Shown: positions 9,680 through 21,530, numbered from the stretch's first letter. The stretch: DNA of 64,000 nucleotides from Isoetes taiwanensis (GCA_021234155.1 JAJEKV010000403.1:1-64000), one strand, 5' to 3'. Made by a program: numbers and translations. Notes: generated by a model not told the origin, from the sequence alone.

Positions 9680-12600
9680 CACCAATGCAAAGAAAATTGC
9701 TTAGCTCATGTTACTTAACATAAACGGGGTTGTTGCGGCCGTTTCCGCGCAGGGAAGTCATTTGCAAAAGAATATGGGAGAGTCGAGTCTTTGAAGCTAG
9801 AGGGCTATTGACTGCATTGTACCGAGGAATTAGAAGTACTCAAGGCCAGGGCCATACTAATGGAGTCAGAGAAAAGGAGTTATTATCTCAGATCAAGGCT
9901 ATAGAAACTGTAAAAGTTACTGAAGCCAAAGTGAAGGCAGGGTTGCAGTGGTTCAAGGACGGTGATAGATGTACCCGGTTCTTTTTTGCGGCTGCAAGAA
10001 GAAGGAAACTCGCCACTTCTATACATTCTTTGGTGCTGCCAGATGGTGCTCTTATCTCCGATCCGGTGAATCTTAAGCAGTATCTTCATCATCACTTTTC
10101 TTCATTCTTTGCACGACACCCATTGCCCTTTCAGAAGGACATGCAATTGGTTGTGTTGACTAAGGTCGTCGCATTGTTTCAAGAAGAGGAGGTTGCTTCT
10201 TGAGTCTAATATTGTGAAGGAGGACTTAAAAGCGTGTGGCTCTCTCTTGAAAAGGGATAAATGCCCTGGGGTCTTGATGGCTTTCCTATTGAATTCTTCG
10301 GAAGTCTTTGGGGACCGGTTGGAGGATGACATATATGATGCCTTTTGTGAGTTTGAGAGATTTAGGAGCCTTGATAAGATTTTGAATAGGTTGTATCTCT
10401 CATTCCAAAGAACAAGGAACCCAAGACTATTTCGACCGGGCTGACCTATTACATTGCTTTCCTCTGTGTACAAGATCTTTGCTAAGACATTGGCGTAAAG
10501 AGTCCGAGACATCTTGGCCGGACGCTATCTCACAACACACGGCGCTTTCTCCCTCGCCGTTGTATTCTCAACAACGTGGCTGCCGCATATGAAGGAATAT
10601 ATTGGGCCCGATTCTATGGGGTCATAGAGCGTTGTATCTTAAGCTTGATTTTGCTAAAGCCTACGATAGTGTTGATTGGGGCTTCTTGGAGAAGTGTCTT
10701 CTTGCACTTGGGTTTGGGGAGTCATTCACAAGGAATGTCATGAAGCTCCATACATCAGCCGGATCTATCGTCCTTTTCCGTATGCAGCCATCGGATATTT
10801 TTTTGTAGTGGGTAGAGGAATTCGAGGGGTTGTCCCTTAGCACCCTTTGCTTTTCACAATTGTGGCGAAGTCTTGTCCCAGCTCTTCTCCGTGGCTACCC
10901 AAGATGGCGTTATTCAAGGCCTCCCAATGGACGATGGTTCTCAAGAGGTATGTAACCAATATGCCGATGACACTTTTTGTTCCTAATTGCCGAAATTTGA
11001 GAATCTTCAGTAATGCTAAGCTATTATTAGACACATTCTCCTTAGCATCGGGAGTTCTTGTAGGGTGGCAAAATGTACGACTTTGTGGGCGTTTGGGCGG
11101 TCCCATCCCCCCCTCGTATTTTGGACTATCCTTGGAAGATTCTTCTCGCATGGCAATACCACAAAGTTGCTTTGGTATCCCGGTTGGAATTCATGTCTCT
11201 GCTTGAGATGCTTGGGATGAAATCATTAGTGGGTTGCAAAAGCACTTGTTTTGGTGGAATACAAACTAAACCATGCCCATGCGGTAGAATCACTTTGTGG
11301 CTAAATGTGTTCTTAGTAATACTCATGTCTACATGGCGTCTGCTTTTACTAGCTCCATGATGTAAGATGGAGGAGATTGTGCGTATCGTCAGAAATTTTA
11401 TTTGGGGTGGAAATGAGTTAGGAGCAAAGGGTCAAGGTAGCTTGGGCTTAAATGCATTAGACCTAAAGGCAGCCGGGTGGTCTTGGTATGTTGGATTTTC
11501 ACCTCCAAAGCAAGGTGATGATATCAAAGTTCATTTGGAGGATTTTCATTGGTAAGGATGATTCTCCTGGCCTGAGGTTGTTGGTGCAGTCGATTCAGCA
11601 TTGTCTCCCATTTCATAAGGCCTCCATTAAGCCCCTCCTTCCTTGGGCTTTGCTTTATCATATGCATCCGTATCCTAATGCTTCTCCCTTTCTAAAGGGT
11701 TGTTTGGCGGCTTGGGACACTGTCAGGTCTCTTTTCCATATTAATCCTGAGGCATGTCTTCGGTTGTCCACTCCATGCTGGTGGATTCCTTTGCAGGACA
11801 CTCCAGAGAATGTGCCTCTAAGTGTGGTTGTTCATCCAAAGACACAACGACGATGGGTAGTATTTGGTATCAATACTATTGCAGCTTGGTATGAGTCCGA
11901 TCATCTCATGTCATGGGAAGCATTTAGAACAAAGTTCTTGTTGTACGAGATGGGGACGAGTAATCTGGAATCATATTCTTTGCATTGTTGCCACGGGATT
12001 ACGGTCCCGCAGTTGAGGTAGTCATATGGGGTTGCCATCGGGATATCCGATCCGAGGGCGGTTTGTGTCTTACGTGTATAAATTGCTTGTGCATTCCGAA
12101 ATCCTGCCTCCATCTAATAGATGGCATCTTGTGTCCCTCAGCCACAATGGAAAAGTGTTTGGATATGGGTATGGGATAGCCGCTTCACCCCAAAGTAGTA
12201 GTTTTGTGGTGGCAAGTGATCCATAGATGCCCTGAGTCAACAGGTTAGTCCATAAAATGGATAATCGGATTTCGAGCTCGCCCTTTATGCCGCCAAAGGG
12301 TTGAGAGTATTGAGCATTGTTTTTCTTGTGTGAGAGGCTTCGGGCATGGTCTTGGTTGTTGACCCTTTTTGGCACGTCTCGATCTAGCCAAACAAATTTT
12401 GCTTGCTATCTATCCCGATGCTTGGCCCAAACAACGAAACGAGCTTTTCATCTCGCATGTGGTCTGGCTTTTATGGTCAACTGAAGAGAAGGAGGTTGTT
12501 TATCTTTAAGGGCATAGATATCTGCAGATGAGGTTGTTCTTCTTGGGCATAAGATAAAATTGTTATGGTTTACAATTGTTCTTCTCTTGATCAAGAGAAG

Positions 12601-12770
12601 AAAGTAACCGATCCGCATACTTACCTTGATTCATTCTTTTTGCATAGGCGGTGGTTGTGCTTTCAGTTGGATCGGTTTGTCCACCGGGGTTATAATCTGC
12701 ATCTTTGCATTTATGTTGCTCTGGTTTCTAGTTGGTGAATAAAGCTTGACGTCCTTCAAAAAAAAAAAAA
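9680..12770 (+). mobile_element. Decayed L1-type LINE
   Basis: Non-LTR retrotransposon ORF2 remnant. The frame 9730-10203 holds the segment just before reverse transcriptase (LQWFKDGDRCTRFFFAAARRRK, the plant LINE W-x-K-x-G-D-x-x-T-x-F-F motif). 10602-10808 holds LKLDFAKAYDSVDWGFL (first catalytic Asp), and near 10960 is QYADDT, the catalytic YADD box. Near 12300 a decayed C-terminal zinc finger reads IEHCFSCVRG. The element ends with AATAAAG and a 13-base poly(A) near 12758-12770. The endonuclease half is missing, either truncated or cut off by element 1 just upstream. No target duplication was found. Confidence 0.85.
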
Positions 12771-13140
12771 ACGAATGTAATGTGACGTTAATTAATGATT
12801 CCATGTTCAAAATCGTAAACAAAGTGTCCCAACTCTAATTCTACTCTTTCTACCCATTGCAACTAGTAAACAAGCAACATTTTCCACTTTTCATTGCTTG
12901 TATCATACTTTACATAAATGTCTTTGAAGTACCTCATCTATGCCCATTCTTGTATTGCACATCATAAAATTACCCAATTTTCTAGGCAACTATATCACCT
13001 CAAGAACTTCCCATTATTAAATCAAATGCTTTGTATATGACTGCACTGTCTAAGCAATTCTCATAATGGTAGTAACAAATACCCATGCTTCTCGCAGTCT
13101 CTAATAATCTCAAACGTCATCCTCCTCTACAATTGGAAAC
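12771..13140. other. Intergenic, nothing recognised
   Basis: A/T-rich single-copy-looking sequence between the LINE poly(A) tail and a second LINE scrap. No open frame of note, no repeat and no RNA gene seen. Confidence 0.5.
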
Positions 13141-13149
13141 GTTTGTTGT

Positions 13150-13426
13150 TTGGCTTTGTTAGTGTTGCCATCAGGGTGTCATTGAAGATGAATGCCATGC
13201 CCTCCAGATCTGCCCAGCGTTTGCCCATATCCGAGCGCGGTATGTTCGGTTAGTTCTGCCTGACCAGCCGCTGCATGAGTTATTGAATAAGGTGTTCATG
13301 GGCTTGTATTGTAATAAAATTCGTCAAGCCCAGTCCATGAAAGATGAAGAGTATAAGTTGAAAATCCTAAATACAAAATGGGAGTTGTCCAACAGGAACG
13401 TTGCTACCAGATATGATAATGGGTAG
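13150..13426 (+). pseudogene. LINE C-terminal zinc-finger fragment (zf-RVT-like)
   Basis: An open stretch reads CCHQGVIEDECHALQICP, then IRARYVRLVLPDQPLHELLNKVFMG. C-x-x-x-G-x-x-x-D-E-x-H-x-x-x-x-C followed by a leucine-rich helix is the zinc-binding tail found after LINE reverse transcriptases. It ends in TAG near 13426. The 79-residue frame at 13430-13669 follows and may be a continuation, but I recognise nothing in it. Confidence 0.55.
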
Positions 13427-13934
13427 AGGATGATGAGGTGTTTTAAAAAACTCAAAGATTATGATTATGCTTTAAAGGTCCGAGACTACATAAGGTCTGT
13501 GAGAGTTGCTGTGAAAGAAATCCAATCGATTATAGGTACAAAACTCCGCTCTGTCATGAAACATCAAGAAACAAAACATCGAGCCGTTGGTTCCAGGATG
13601 ATGCAAGCTTTGTTAGAAATAAATATGCTGATTAAATATAATGTGATGAAACAGCATGATTCAACATGACACACAGGTGCTGAGAATGTATTGAATAACA
13701 GAAGGAATCATATTATCAACGTGCAGTGATAAATAATGACATAATTAGTGGGTTGTAGTTAAATGTAGACTACTATTCTTGGTCCCACCGGTTGTGTATA
13801 TATATTGATTGTATGTTATGTACTAATAAAAAAAAAAAAAAAAAAAAAGAGAGATTATATTTCCTATTGTTTTCTCAATACTATCTCTTCAGGGATCTTG
13901 CTGGGGTTATACTAGTTTTGCGCTAGCTCTATCA

Positions 13935-13947
13935 TGGTATCAGAGCC
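13935..13947 (+). other. Primer-binding site, tRNA-iMet
   Basis: TGGTATCAGAGCC immediately follows a CA dinucleotide ending a candidate LTR. It is complementary to the 3' end of plant initiator tRNA-Met, the usual primer for copia and many gypsy elements. Confidence 0.8.
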
Positions 13948-14218
13948 TGCTCAACTGCAAGCTATTAGACAAGACTTTAAAATCATATCAGGGCATGAGT
14001 TCCTTCTAAGAAAGAGTCCTTTGAGCTGAGTCCTAAAATTGAAGAAGTTTCTTAACTTTGGCTTGGAGAAAGTTATCACCACTTTTTGGTGACAAGATTC
14101 AATTAGCACAATGGGGTAGGGAAGTTGCGATATTTTTTTTTTTCTTAATATTCTTAGTGGATCAAGATTCATTATTATTTGTGATTGCTTTTGTTTTCTT
14201 GGCTATTTTTAGCTGTGG

Positions 14219-14325
14219 GAAGATATGGAGATCCATGGATCCAATCAAGTTTTAAAATGCAAGACTTACTAAGATATGAAGATCCATGGATCCAGTCAAG
14301 TTCTAAAATGCAAGGCTTACTAATA
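14219..14325. repeat. Tandem duplication, two units of about 54 bases
   Basis: GATATGGAGATCCATGGATC and the bases after it recur about 54 bases later with a few substitutions (AAGATCCATGGATCCAGTCAAG). It lies between the copia primer site and the gag scrap and contains no open frame. Confidence 0.75.
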
Positions 14326-14749
14326 ATAATTACTATGGTTCTGAGATGTTTATGATGAATTATTTGACATTTAATGACATGATACAGACTTCATTAGCAC
14401 CAAGTAAGCAGATGTTGGCAGGAGATGCAAAAAAGCTTCTGCTCTTGTCAAAATGTTGGCTGAAGTGAAGGATCATATTTGGATTCACCAACTTCAAATT
14501 AATCCTTATCATTAATCTCCTATGCCAAAATAAATACATAATGCTTCAGGCTCGTCTTTTAGATTTTTCGTCCTCCAATTTTTTAGTTGGCCTTCCTCCT
14601 TCTTATGATATTATCTCTTATAAGATCAAGAATAAGGAAAAGATTGATATAAAGTGATTGATACTGCAGCAAGAGGAAGAGTTACAAAAGCAAAGAGATG
14701 GGAGAGTAGACCAAGCTAATCTTATGTCTACTTTTCAAGTTGATGGCAA

Positions 14750-15900
14750 TAGAGACACACACATCACACTGATATTGCTTTATAACACGAGTCTATGAGA
14801 TGCACACCCCACACTGGTATTCTTGTATGTGTTCTGCTACTATTCATTTTACATGACATATAGACTTTTGGCCTCCGTAGACATTAAAAATCAATTCAAT
14901 TCATTATACATCTTCATGAAGGCGTAAACGTCCACAAGGACGAAATTTCTGGTTTTTTATGCTTTTGTTCAAAACAGTAAATAACCTGCTCTGGAGCTTA
15001 GGCGGCGCCGCCAGAGCTCGCCAAGAAACCCCCGAAGGTTTTCCGATTTCGGTTGGACTGCGCCGGCTATGGCGCTGGTCGGCTATGGAGGTTCTCGCTT
15101 TTGCAAAGCTCGCTATGGAGGTTCCGCTTTGCAAAGCTCGCTATGGAGGTCGACTGTGTTTAAACCTCCGTTTATTGTGTTTTCAAGATGCCATCGCTCC
15201 GCCATACTAGTTTGTTTCCGCGGCAAATAGGGCTTCCTATGCCATAGCTCTGCGAGAATAGTTCCGCCATAGCTCGTAATAGTTTCTCGCATGAAAAGAA
15301 ACTCATATACAAACGATAGTTCCGCCATAGCTATTCTTGAAACTTTCTATGCCATAGCTCTGCCAAAATACAGATGCATGAAAAGAAACTCTGTCAAAAC
15401 GCCGAATCTGATGCATGCAAAGCTCATTCCGCCACTCACTGCGCCAAGAGAAGACCCAAAATTTTCCCCTTCTTTTTGCCACGTAGCAAAAATTTCGTCC
15501 TTGTGGACATTTTTTAACAAGATTATTTGGGGTTTCGAGGGGTTTTCTGAAATAAACCCGGCGTTGCCGGGCATTGCCGCCTTCAGCTTCAGCGGCCGCC
15601 CGGGGTTTATTTCAGAAACCCCTCCCCAATGCGGTTTCCTCCATCTTAAACTCCGAGACTTATACGACGTCAAATGAACCATCCAATTTAGCATTTGAAG
15701 AAAATAATATGTTTTGTCCTTTTTTGAAGGATGGAAGTCTTATTATTCAAAAGTAGAAGACACGGAGAAATCACTACCAATCTATAGCATTAATCCATTA
15801 CTAATAGTCCTCTACATGCTTGCATCCAACTTGGTGGCACATTTATGTGGCTTTCCAAGTTCACACACAATACATTTTTGCTAGACCACTTATTAACAAC
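14750..15900. other. Intergenic with short direct and inverted repeats
   Basis: Contains three copies of a unit around GCTATGGAGGTTCCGCTTTG (15070-15150), two copies of TTCCGCCATAGCT followed or preceded by ATGAAAAGAAACTC (15260-15390), and the 20-base inverted repeat at 15539-15622. GGCTATGG/CCATAGCC words recur here and again at 27.2-28.0 kb. Open frames on both strands are short and look incidental. Confidence 0.5.
15539..15622. repeat. Inverted repeat, 20-base arms
   Basis: GGGGTTTTCTGAAATAAACC at 15539 onward pairs with GGGTTTATTTCAGAAACCCC (15603-15622) with a single one-base bulge. The 43-base loop is G/C-rich (GCCGGGC, GCGGCCGCC) and can itself fold. No flanking target duplication was found. 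Confidence 0.8.
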
Positions 15901-15984
15901 ATTTTATTACTTTATTAACATGTTTACTTGTGATCATTAGGACCAGTACATCCATCTATGATCAAACCCAAGACCATAACAAAA

Positions 15985-16055
15985 CCAATATGAACATCGT
16001 GTCCATACAAAACCAATATGAACATCGTGTCCATGATGGCCAAACCCAGGGCTTC
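15985..16055 (-). repeat. Decayed copies of the Gly-rich C-terminal repeat in the 3' flank
   Basis: AACCAATATGAACATCGTGT occurs twice in tandem (about 25-base spacing) and is followed by CATGATGGCCAAACCCAGG, which matches the codons for the C-terminal GFGHHGHDVH of the gene at 16080-16376. The gene therefore once extended, or was locally duplicated, beyond its present stop. Confidence 0.65.
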
Positions 16056-16079
16056 ATTTTATTACTACAAAAACATGTT

Positions 16080-16376
16080 TTAATTGTAACCATTATGAAC
16101 ATCATGTCCATGATGGCCAAACCCAGGTCCATATCCAGGCCTCAAGCCAGGGCCATATCCTGGGCCCCCCATCTCCATTCCTTTACGACCTCCATTGCCA
16201 CCACCATGGCCACTGTGACTTCCACCATAATAGTCACCTCTATGATCATATGTAGTCTCATAGTGTTGTGGCATCACATCTGTCTTTGCATCATCTTCAT
16301 CATAGTTATTGGCAGAAGCCATAGCTAGTGCCAACACCAGTGTGAAGAAAAGCAATAGAGAACAATTAGGCGCCAT
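16080..16376 (-). CDS. Small secreted Gly/His/Tyr-rich protein
   Basis: An intact 98-residue frame. Residues 1-22 are a clear signal peptide (MAPNCSLLLFFTLVLALAMA then SANN). The mature part is acidic at first (YDEDDAK) and then rich in Gly, His, Tyr and Pro, with repeats of the type GPGYGPGLRPGYGPGFGHHG. It resembles plant secreted glycine-rich or cell-wall proteins by composition; no specific family is recognised. A TATA box lies 36-43 bases upstream of the ATG and a poly(A) signal AATAAA lies shortly after the stop (about 16058-16063). The 3' flank holds decayed tandem copies of the C-terminal coding repeat. It has the best-supported complete gene structure in the first 29 kb. Confidence 0.75.
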   Translation of the reverse strand: MAPNCSLLLFFTLVLALAMASANNYDEDDAKTDVMPQHYETTYDHRGDYYGGSHSGHGGGNGGRKGMEMGGPGYGPGLRPGYGPGFGHHGHDVHNGYN

Positions 16377-16411
16377 CTCAACTTGACAATGGCAAACACA
16401 TCCTCATCCAT

Positions 16412-16420
16412 TTTATAGCC
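16412..16420 (-). promoter_or_regulatory. TATA box of the secreted Gly-rich protein gene
   Basis: Read on the minus strand, CTATAAAAT stands about 36-43 bases before the start codon at 16376. With a usual TATA-to-start spacing, the 5' leader would be only about 10 bases long. Confidence 0.6.
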
Positions 16421-16429
16421 TAGGCCTAC

Positions 16430-17460
16430 CCATTGCATAAATTTGATTGTAAATTCATAGGATTTTCTAAAATAGTGGTGTATGTGTCAGCACGAATCTG
16501 GAAAAAAAAGGCGAGGGCATTTTTGCCGACAAGGAAAAAGAAGATTTGGGGTTTAGGGTTTAATAATGTTTCTTATGCATCATTCTGCAAAATTATGCGC
16601 AGCAGTGGAGGAGCTTTACTGCGGAGATGCTTTCCAGGACGCGACTTAAGGGACCCAATCTTTTGGTAAGTCTGTTTTAGGGGATTGTTTAAAAGTTTTT
16701 GAATAAATATCTGTTTTTGGGCAAGTTCCTGATAAATATTCCATGAGCAGTAGTGCATATTGTCTGTTTTTTAGATATACGTTACATCTTAATCATGGTT
16801 TAGCTGATTCTTATAAGCAACATTCATTTATTGCGTAGTGCTGAAGAATATGGACCCCGGACGTGTTCCACTCGTGCAGAATTTCTCCACTGCTCTGGTT
16901 TTCTCTTTTTGTTTTTCCCCTTTTTTTTCTTTTTATTTTTTCCCCTTCTTTGTTTCCATCTTTTAGAATTTCTCCCCTTCTGGTTTGGAAAAACCAGAAT
17001 CTGAAGCCTCAAAAAAAAGAACGAACCATAAAATGACATTAATTGATTCTATGTTAGTTCTTCTCAGGAATAATTGATCTGAATGAAGATTTGTTCTTTA
17101 TTAAACTAGTTGGCCTGTCAGCTGATGATGATGGCCCGGAGAAGACAATATTGATATGTATTGATAGTTGAAATGATCATCCATAAGTAATGCCAGCAAT
17201 TTTTCACTGATAAATCCATGGCAAATATGCAGTTAGTAACAACTTAGTACCATTTAGATTGCTCAATTTATGATCCCTTTTCATGGAATCTGTTATACAT
17301 ACTTAAGAGATATGGTAGAAAAGAGGTTATTGGTCTTGCTTTAGAAATGGATCTGTCTTCTTTTTACAGGCATATGATGCTCACATGTTGCCCTCTTGCT
17401 TACTTGGTGGCCTTGAAAACCCCCATTTCTCGTCCTTCTGGCCAATTGATTCTTGCGAAA
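16430..17460. other. Intergenic, nothing recognised
   Basis: A/T-rich, with a T-rich low-complexity stretch near 16890-16980. Short frames on either strand have no recognisable content. No RNA gene seen. Confidence 0.4.
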
Positions 17461-17463
17461 ATT

Positions 17464-17891
17464 CCAAATATACTCCTCAAATTTGCAGATATTCTAAAAA
17501 TACCCTCCAAATAAAGAGCATTTTTAGAAAGATGGTAATATATTTTTGTAGCTTCTCAAATTCAAAAGTTGGCTTCACAAAGATTATAGATTAGGATAAG
17601 GTGTTCCCAATAAGATGAAATTCATCTAAAACGGAGTTGAAATTCACACGTTATGCTGATTTTAGTTGTTTTTTTATAAGACTTTTTTAGAACACTATAA
17701 CTTGAAGTTTCCAACTCCGTTTTAGATGATCCTATGGCTGCTGGATAGGCCTCACTCTCCTCTATAAGTTTTATGAGGGCACTCTTTTATTTGATCGATA
17801 AAAAAAATGAAAATGTTATTGCTATTTGAACCAAATGCCCTGTTTCTAGAGGTATTTTTTAGAGTATTTGCAACTTGAGGGGTATATTTGG
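17464..17891. mobile_element. Foldback element, 428 bases (MITE-like)
   Basis: The ends are inverted repeats: CCAAATATACTCCTCAAATT at the left pairs with the complement of AACTTGAGGGGTATATTTGG at the right (17872-17891), and similarity continues inward for about 40 bases. Near the middle a second, perfect 17-base inverted pair (CATCTAAAACGGAGTTG at 17623-17639 and its complement at 17712-17728) would let the whole unit fold into one long hairpin. No coding capacity. No clear target duplication, so the superfamily is unknown. Confidence 0.7.
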
Positions 17892-20618
17892 AAAGGTTGT
17901 ATAATACACCATGCACAATATATAGACTCATAGAACGCTAAACAATACAATATATTAAACCAATAGGTCCCGAAAGACAATAAAGACAATTGTATGGCAC
18001 AGCTACAAACGCTATTTCGAGAATCGCACTGTGATTTCTTCCTCTGGCTAAACAGAAACCAAATGCGCTGCTTTTAGTCTTTATATGTTAGAGTTTGCTT
18101 TTCTTTGCATGCCACATCCATAAAATCATAGAAGAAATAACTCATATTTCAGTCTAACTGTATTGAAACTCTGAACCAAAAATGCCAACTTGGAACTCAA
18201 CTCTTTTGGCAACAGACCAAAATGATCGTGTATTAGCTAGATCAAGTGCTCAGAGAATCGTTCTTGCAAACAACTTAGAGAACATTTAATCATGGCAATC
18301 ATCTATTCAACATAAAAGCGATCTTTCAGCAGGAGCCTCTTTCACATACTCAATTATATGAGCTTGAGATTTATTGATCCCATTCGTTAGTGGTCCCAAT
18401 GCCCCCTTTCTATTCCATATTAGTAATGAGCTGAAGAGTGCTTGAAAAAACAAGGTCAGAAAAAGCTTCAGCTATTTCTCTGGCATATTCAAACATAACA
18501 AGGAATTGGAGACATATTATGCGAACAATTATTGGACTGTTCATATTTGCAACCTGATTTTTCTTATAAGACATCTGATAAAGTTCATTCTCCGATATTG
18601 TTGGAGCCCTTTAGTTGCAATGGTTAAAATCATGATAAATTCAATTTACTTCGTTTGATTAATCCTGTCTTAAGAGATGCACAATTGATTTCTGTTTTGA
18701 CAGGTGTTGAGGGCGCACTGCTAGCTCCAGAAATCTACTGCTTGGCTTTTTGTCAGTTTGAGGTTGCTAGCTGCTCATCGTAGAAGATTATATTGTTTAG
18801 CTGATCAAGGGGGGTTGGTGAATGATGTGATAGATGCAAATTGCATTTGTATGTAAAAAGAGAACATAGATTCTATGTGTTCATTGTAAGTATATAATAG
18901 CAGAGTTGTCGATGGTTCAGAAGTTGCGTCGAGCTGTCAGTATCATCACGAGAAGACCATAAGAATAAAAGGTATTTGGAGAGGGAGATTATATAAAAAA
19001 AGATCCATTCTTGCATTACGTATTTCTGCCATATTCACACCACTTCTTTCCTACAGAATTGGTTTGGAATTCTCTCCATAAATTTGTAGGAGTGTAATAG
19101 TAAGCTCTGCCAATTTGTGAGCATGAGCTGATTTATTGCAGCAAATTTGCTAACTGATGCATGTTTAAGATCTGGCCAATGCTTTAAATACCTTGTGAAC
19201 AAGGGAAATGAAGTAAAATAAGTATATATACACTTTGCAAGTCAAGAATAATAGATTTTCCTAGGAACTCTATTGTTAATCTGATAGGCATGTGTAAATC
19301 GATCTTTGCATTTATATCTGTGTTTTAATGTAGCAAATCTCAGCTTTGGAAGCGTTATAGATTTGCATGAAAAGCTATGCTGATAATATCTAATCCCTGA
19401 TGTGAAATGGCAGTCCTTTTCTTGAGACAATACTCAGTTGCATTTGCATACTTCAAAGCGTGCACTTATCATTAAGGGGCCAATGCAATGCAGAAGACAA
19501 CTTCTTCCACCAGCCAGACTTGTGCACATGTCAATACTTACATTACTACCTTGTGCACGTCATTACTTATTACATTACTACCTGTTCCTTCGAAAATATT
19601 TTTTGTACCTAGCCATTGTTTTTTGAGTAATACTTAGTTTTTCATTTTCAAATGATTAGATACAAGACGGTAGTGCGGTGCTACAGGCACTGCATTTGCT
19701 GTCATATTTGTCAATTTGATGAGAAATAAATGAGAGAGTTTTTATACACAGGTTGCTCGAAAGAACATAATTCAGATGCAAGCTATAATTGGATTCTCCC
19801 ATCAATATATCAGGCAGAAACAGTAAAAAAATCAAATTTATTCATTCAAATTACTCTAGATAGCTTTGTCCATGAGTAACCTTCAAAGCGAGAAGCAAAT
19901 TTTTATTGCAATGCTGCCATACTTCTAGAAGCAAAAATTGCATTGCTATTTGACAAAGTTTTGCAAGAGCACGCTACTATGTTCACAAAGACAAATTATT
20001 CGGATGATTTTTGGAATTGCTATTTGAGAGGGTGCTTTCCAAGGAGAAATGGCCCATCATAAGCCTCTGAGAGAAAAACAAAGTGTCGCTTTTGATTTCC
20101 TTTATGTGAAACACAAAATATATCAGGGTATTTTTAAAACAGAATTCCATCTTCTTTTGTAATCGAAACTATCTTTCACATATAGTCTGCAATGCTATCT
20201 TTTGTAGGTCTTCTGGCTTGTCTAACCATGGCTAAACTCTGGAAGTAACCAAGTCTCTTCTATTCTGCTACATGAATCCAACAACGGCCCTTAATTCTGC
20301 CATGCATACACCTGGAAAGCCAGATAAAATCAATTTACGGCCAATTTAACATCATTGCCAGTGAACCATCAAAATTTATGTTCTAGAATCAAGCATAAGG
20401 TAAGCTCAAGCACATAGAAGCGCAAACTTATTTAGGATCAAGCAAACCTCTAAGTCCAGGAATTACATCACCTCCTGCAACAATCTGCTCGGGTCAGGCA
20501 GGCCACTTAGCTCATTTGAGCATCCTTGGACATGCAAGTGGCTGTCCAACAAAAATCTAGTTGCCTTCACGTTTGTGGGTTCCAAAATAATAAGGCCTTA
20601 AAAGGATAAACAAAAAAC
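17892..20618. other. Intergenic, nothing recognised
   Basis: About 2.7 kb of A/T-rich sequence with only short incidental frames on both strands. No repeats longer than a few units, no recognisable protein and no RNA gene. Confidence 0.4.
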
Positions 20619-20633
20619 GTTCTTAAAAAGTTT
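20619..20633. repeat. Target-site duplication, left copy (15 bases)
   Basis: GTTCTTAAAAAGTTT, identical to 20879-20893. It marks the insertion point of the truncated LINE. Confidence 0.85.
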
Positions 20634-20878
20634 TTTTTGTTGAAGAACGACAAACTTTATTGAAACTCCAAGCCAAAAACAAAATACAAAATGCAGAGGC
20701 GGGAATAAAGTCTCAGAGGATAATCATGATCCACTGAGTAGAACCACCAGCCTATGCATAAGATAGCACACTCAAATATGACTGAAATATCAACTGTCGC
20801 TTGGCAGGAGCAAGCGAAGAGCAATGGTATGCCTTAGCGATTCTAGCTTGTGCGTCCTGGAGGACAACTGCAGGAGGA
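20634..20878 (-). mobile_element. 5'-truncated LINE with poly(A) tail
   Basis: On the minus strand this ends ...CAATAAAGTTTGTCGTTCTTC then a short poly(A), a typical plant LINE 3' end. Only about 240 bases remain. It is flanked by a perfect 15-base target duplication GTTCTTAAAAAGTTT at 20619-20633 and 20879-20893, so both boundaries are fixed. A 98-residue minus-strand frame at 20752-21048 crosses the boundary and is incidental. Confidence 0.85.
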
Positions 20879-20893
20879 GTTCTTAAAAAGTTT
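20879..20893. repeat. Target-site duplication, right copy (15 bases)
   Basis: GTTCTTAAAAAGTTT, identical to 20619-20633. Confidence 0.85.
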
Positions 20894-21429
20894 GTTAGGT
20901 TCAGAAATAACAAGCCCTTAAATATATAATAAACCAATAAAATAATGTAAGCCCTTAAAATAATATAAGTTTCTTTATTTCTCTTTTCATTTTTAGCCAT
21001 ATCTTTTCCTCTACATTTATATGAACTCTCAATAATCCAAAGACGCACAAAAACCCTTATTTTTGAATAATACCCCCATCTTCAAAAAAAAAAAAAAAAA
21101 CTTGTAAAACCATTTGCCAACGTAATGGCATAATGGGAGTGCTTATTGCAAAATTACATCCTATAAAACTAATACTAGTGCATTATGTTTAGTCACGCGA
21201 GCATGCTGGGATTGATGACAACTTTAAGATATCTAGTTGAGAATTTTTTTCTTTTTTCATTCAGGATGTCAGTCTATTTACCGTACATCATGAGTACATT
21301 AGCTACATCACATATTCAGGTAGAAGCCAATCCATTACCTAGCCGCGATATCTTATGCTAGAAGCTGCTTTGCATATGATTATCTAGTACATATGGCAGA
21401 GTTAAAGTATTTACCACAGAACAGGTTGG

Positions 21430-21530
21430 CAATACTTGAACCTGTAACCTCCCCATTACTAAACCAACGTTGGCCATGACCTCGGATGTGGTGGTGCAAG
21501 GTCTTGCCACTATACCAATGTCTAGTTGAG
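21430..21530 (-). mobile_element. SINE-like sequence with pol III boxes
   Basis: Read on the minus strand, TGGTATAGTGG (21508-21518) fits a pol III A box, and GGTTCAAGT (21434-21442) fits a B box about 65 bases downstream. The A box resembles those of tRNA-Gly and tRNA-Asp. The sequence between does not fold as a tRNA cloverleaf as far as I can see, so a tRNA-derived SINE head is more likely than a tRNA gene. Tail and target duplication were not identified. Confidence 0.3.

Larger units (their letters stand above)
13690..14750 (+). mobile_element. Ty1/copia remnant: LTR end, primer site, gag scrap
   Basis: A probable LTR end (...CTCTATCA, to 13934) is followed immediately by a perfect tRNA-iMet primer site. 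Downstream, 14540-14730 in changing frames reads LLDFSSSNFLVGLPPSYDIISY and a Glu/Gln-rich stretch ending in ANLMSTFQVDGN, which resembles a copia-type gag. Between them is a 54-base tandem duplication (14219-14325). No pol and no 3' LTR were found, so this is a truncated remnant. Confidence 0.6.

Noticed and set aside
21085-21102. Poly(A) run as a retroposon tail
   Set aside because: No recognisable retroposon body upstream and no target duplication found.
21430-21520. tRNA gene on the minus strand
   Set aside because: A- and B-box-like motifs are present, but no cloverleaf or anticodon stem could be formed by eye.
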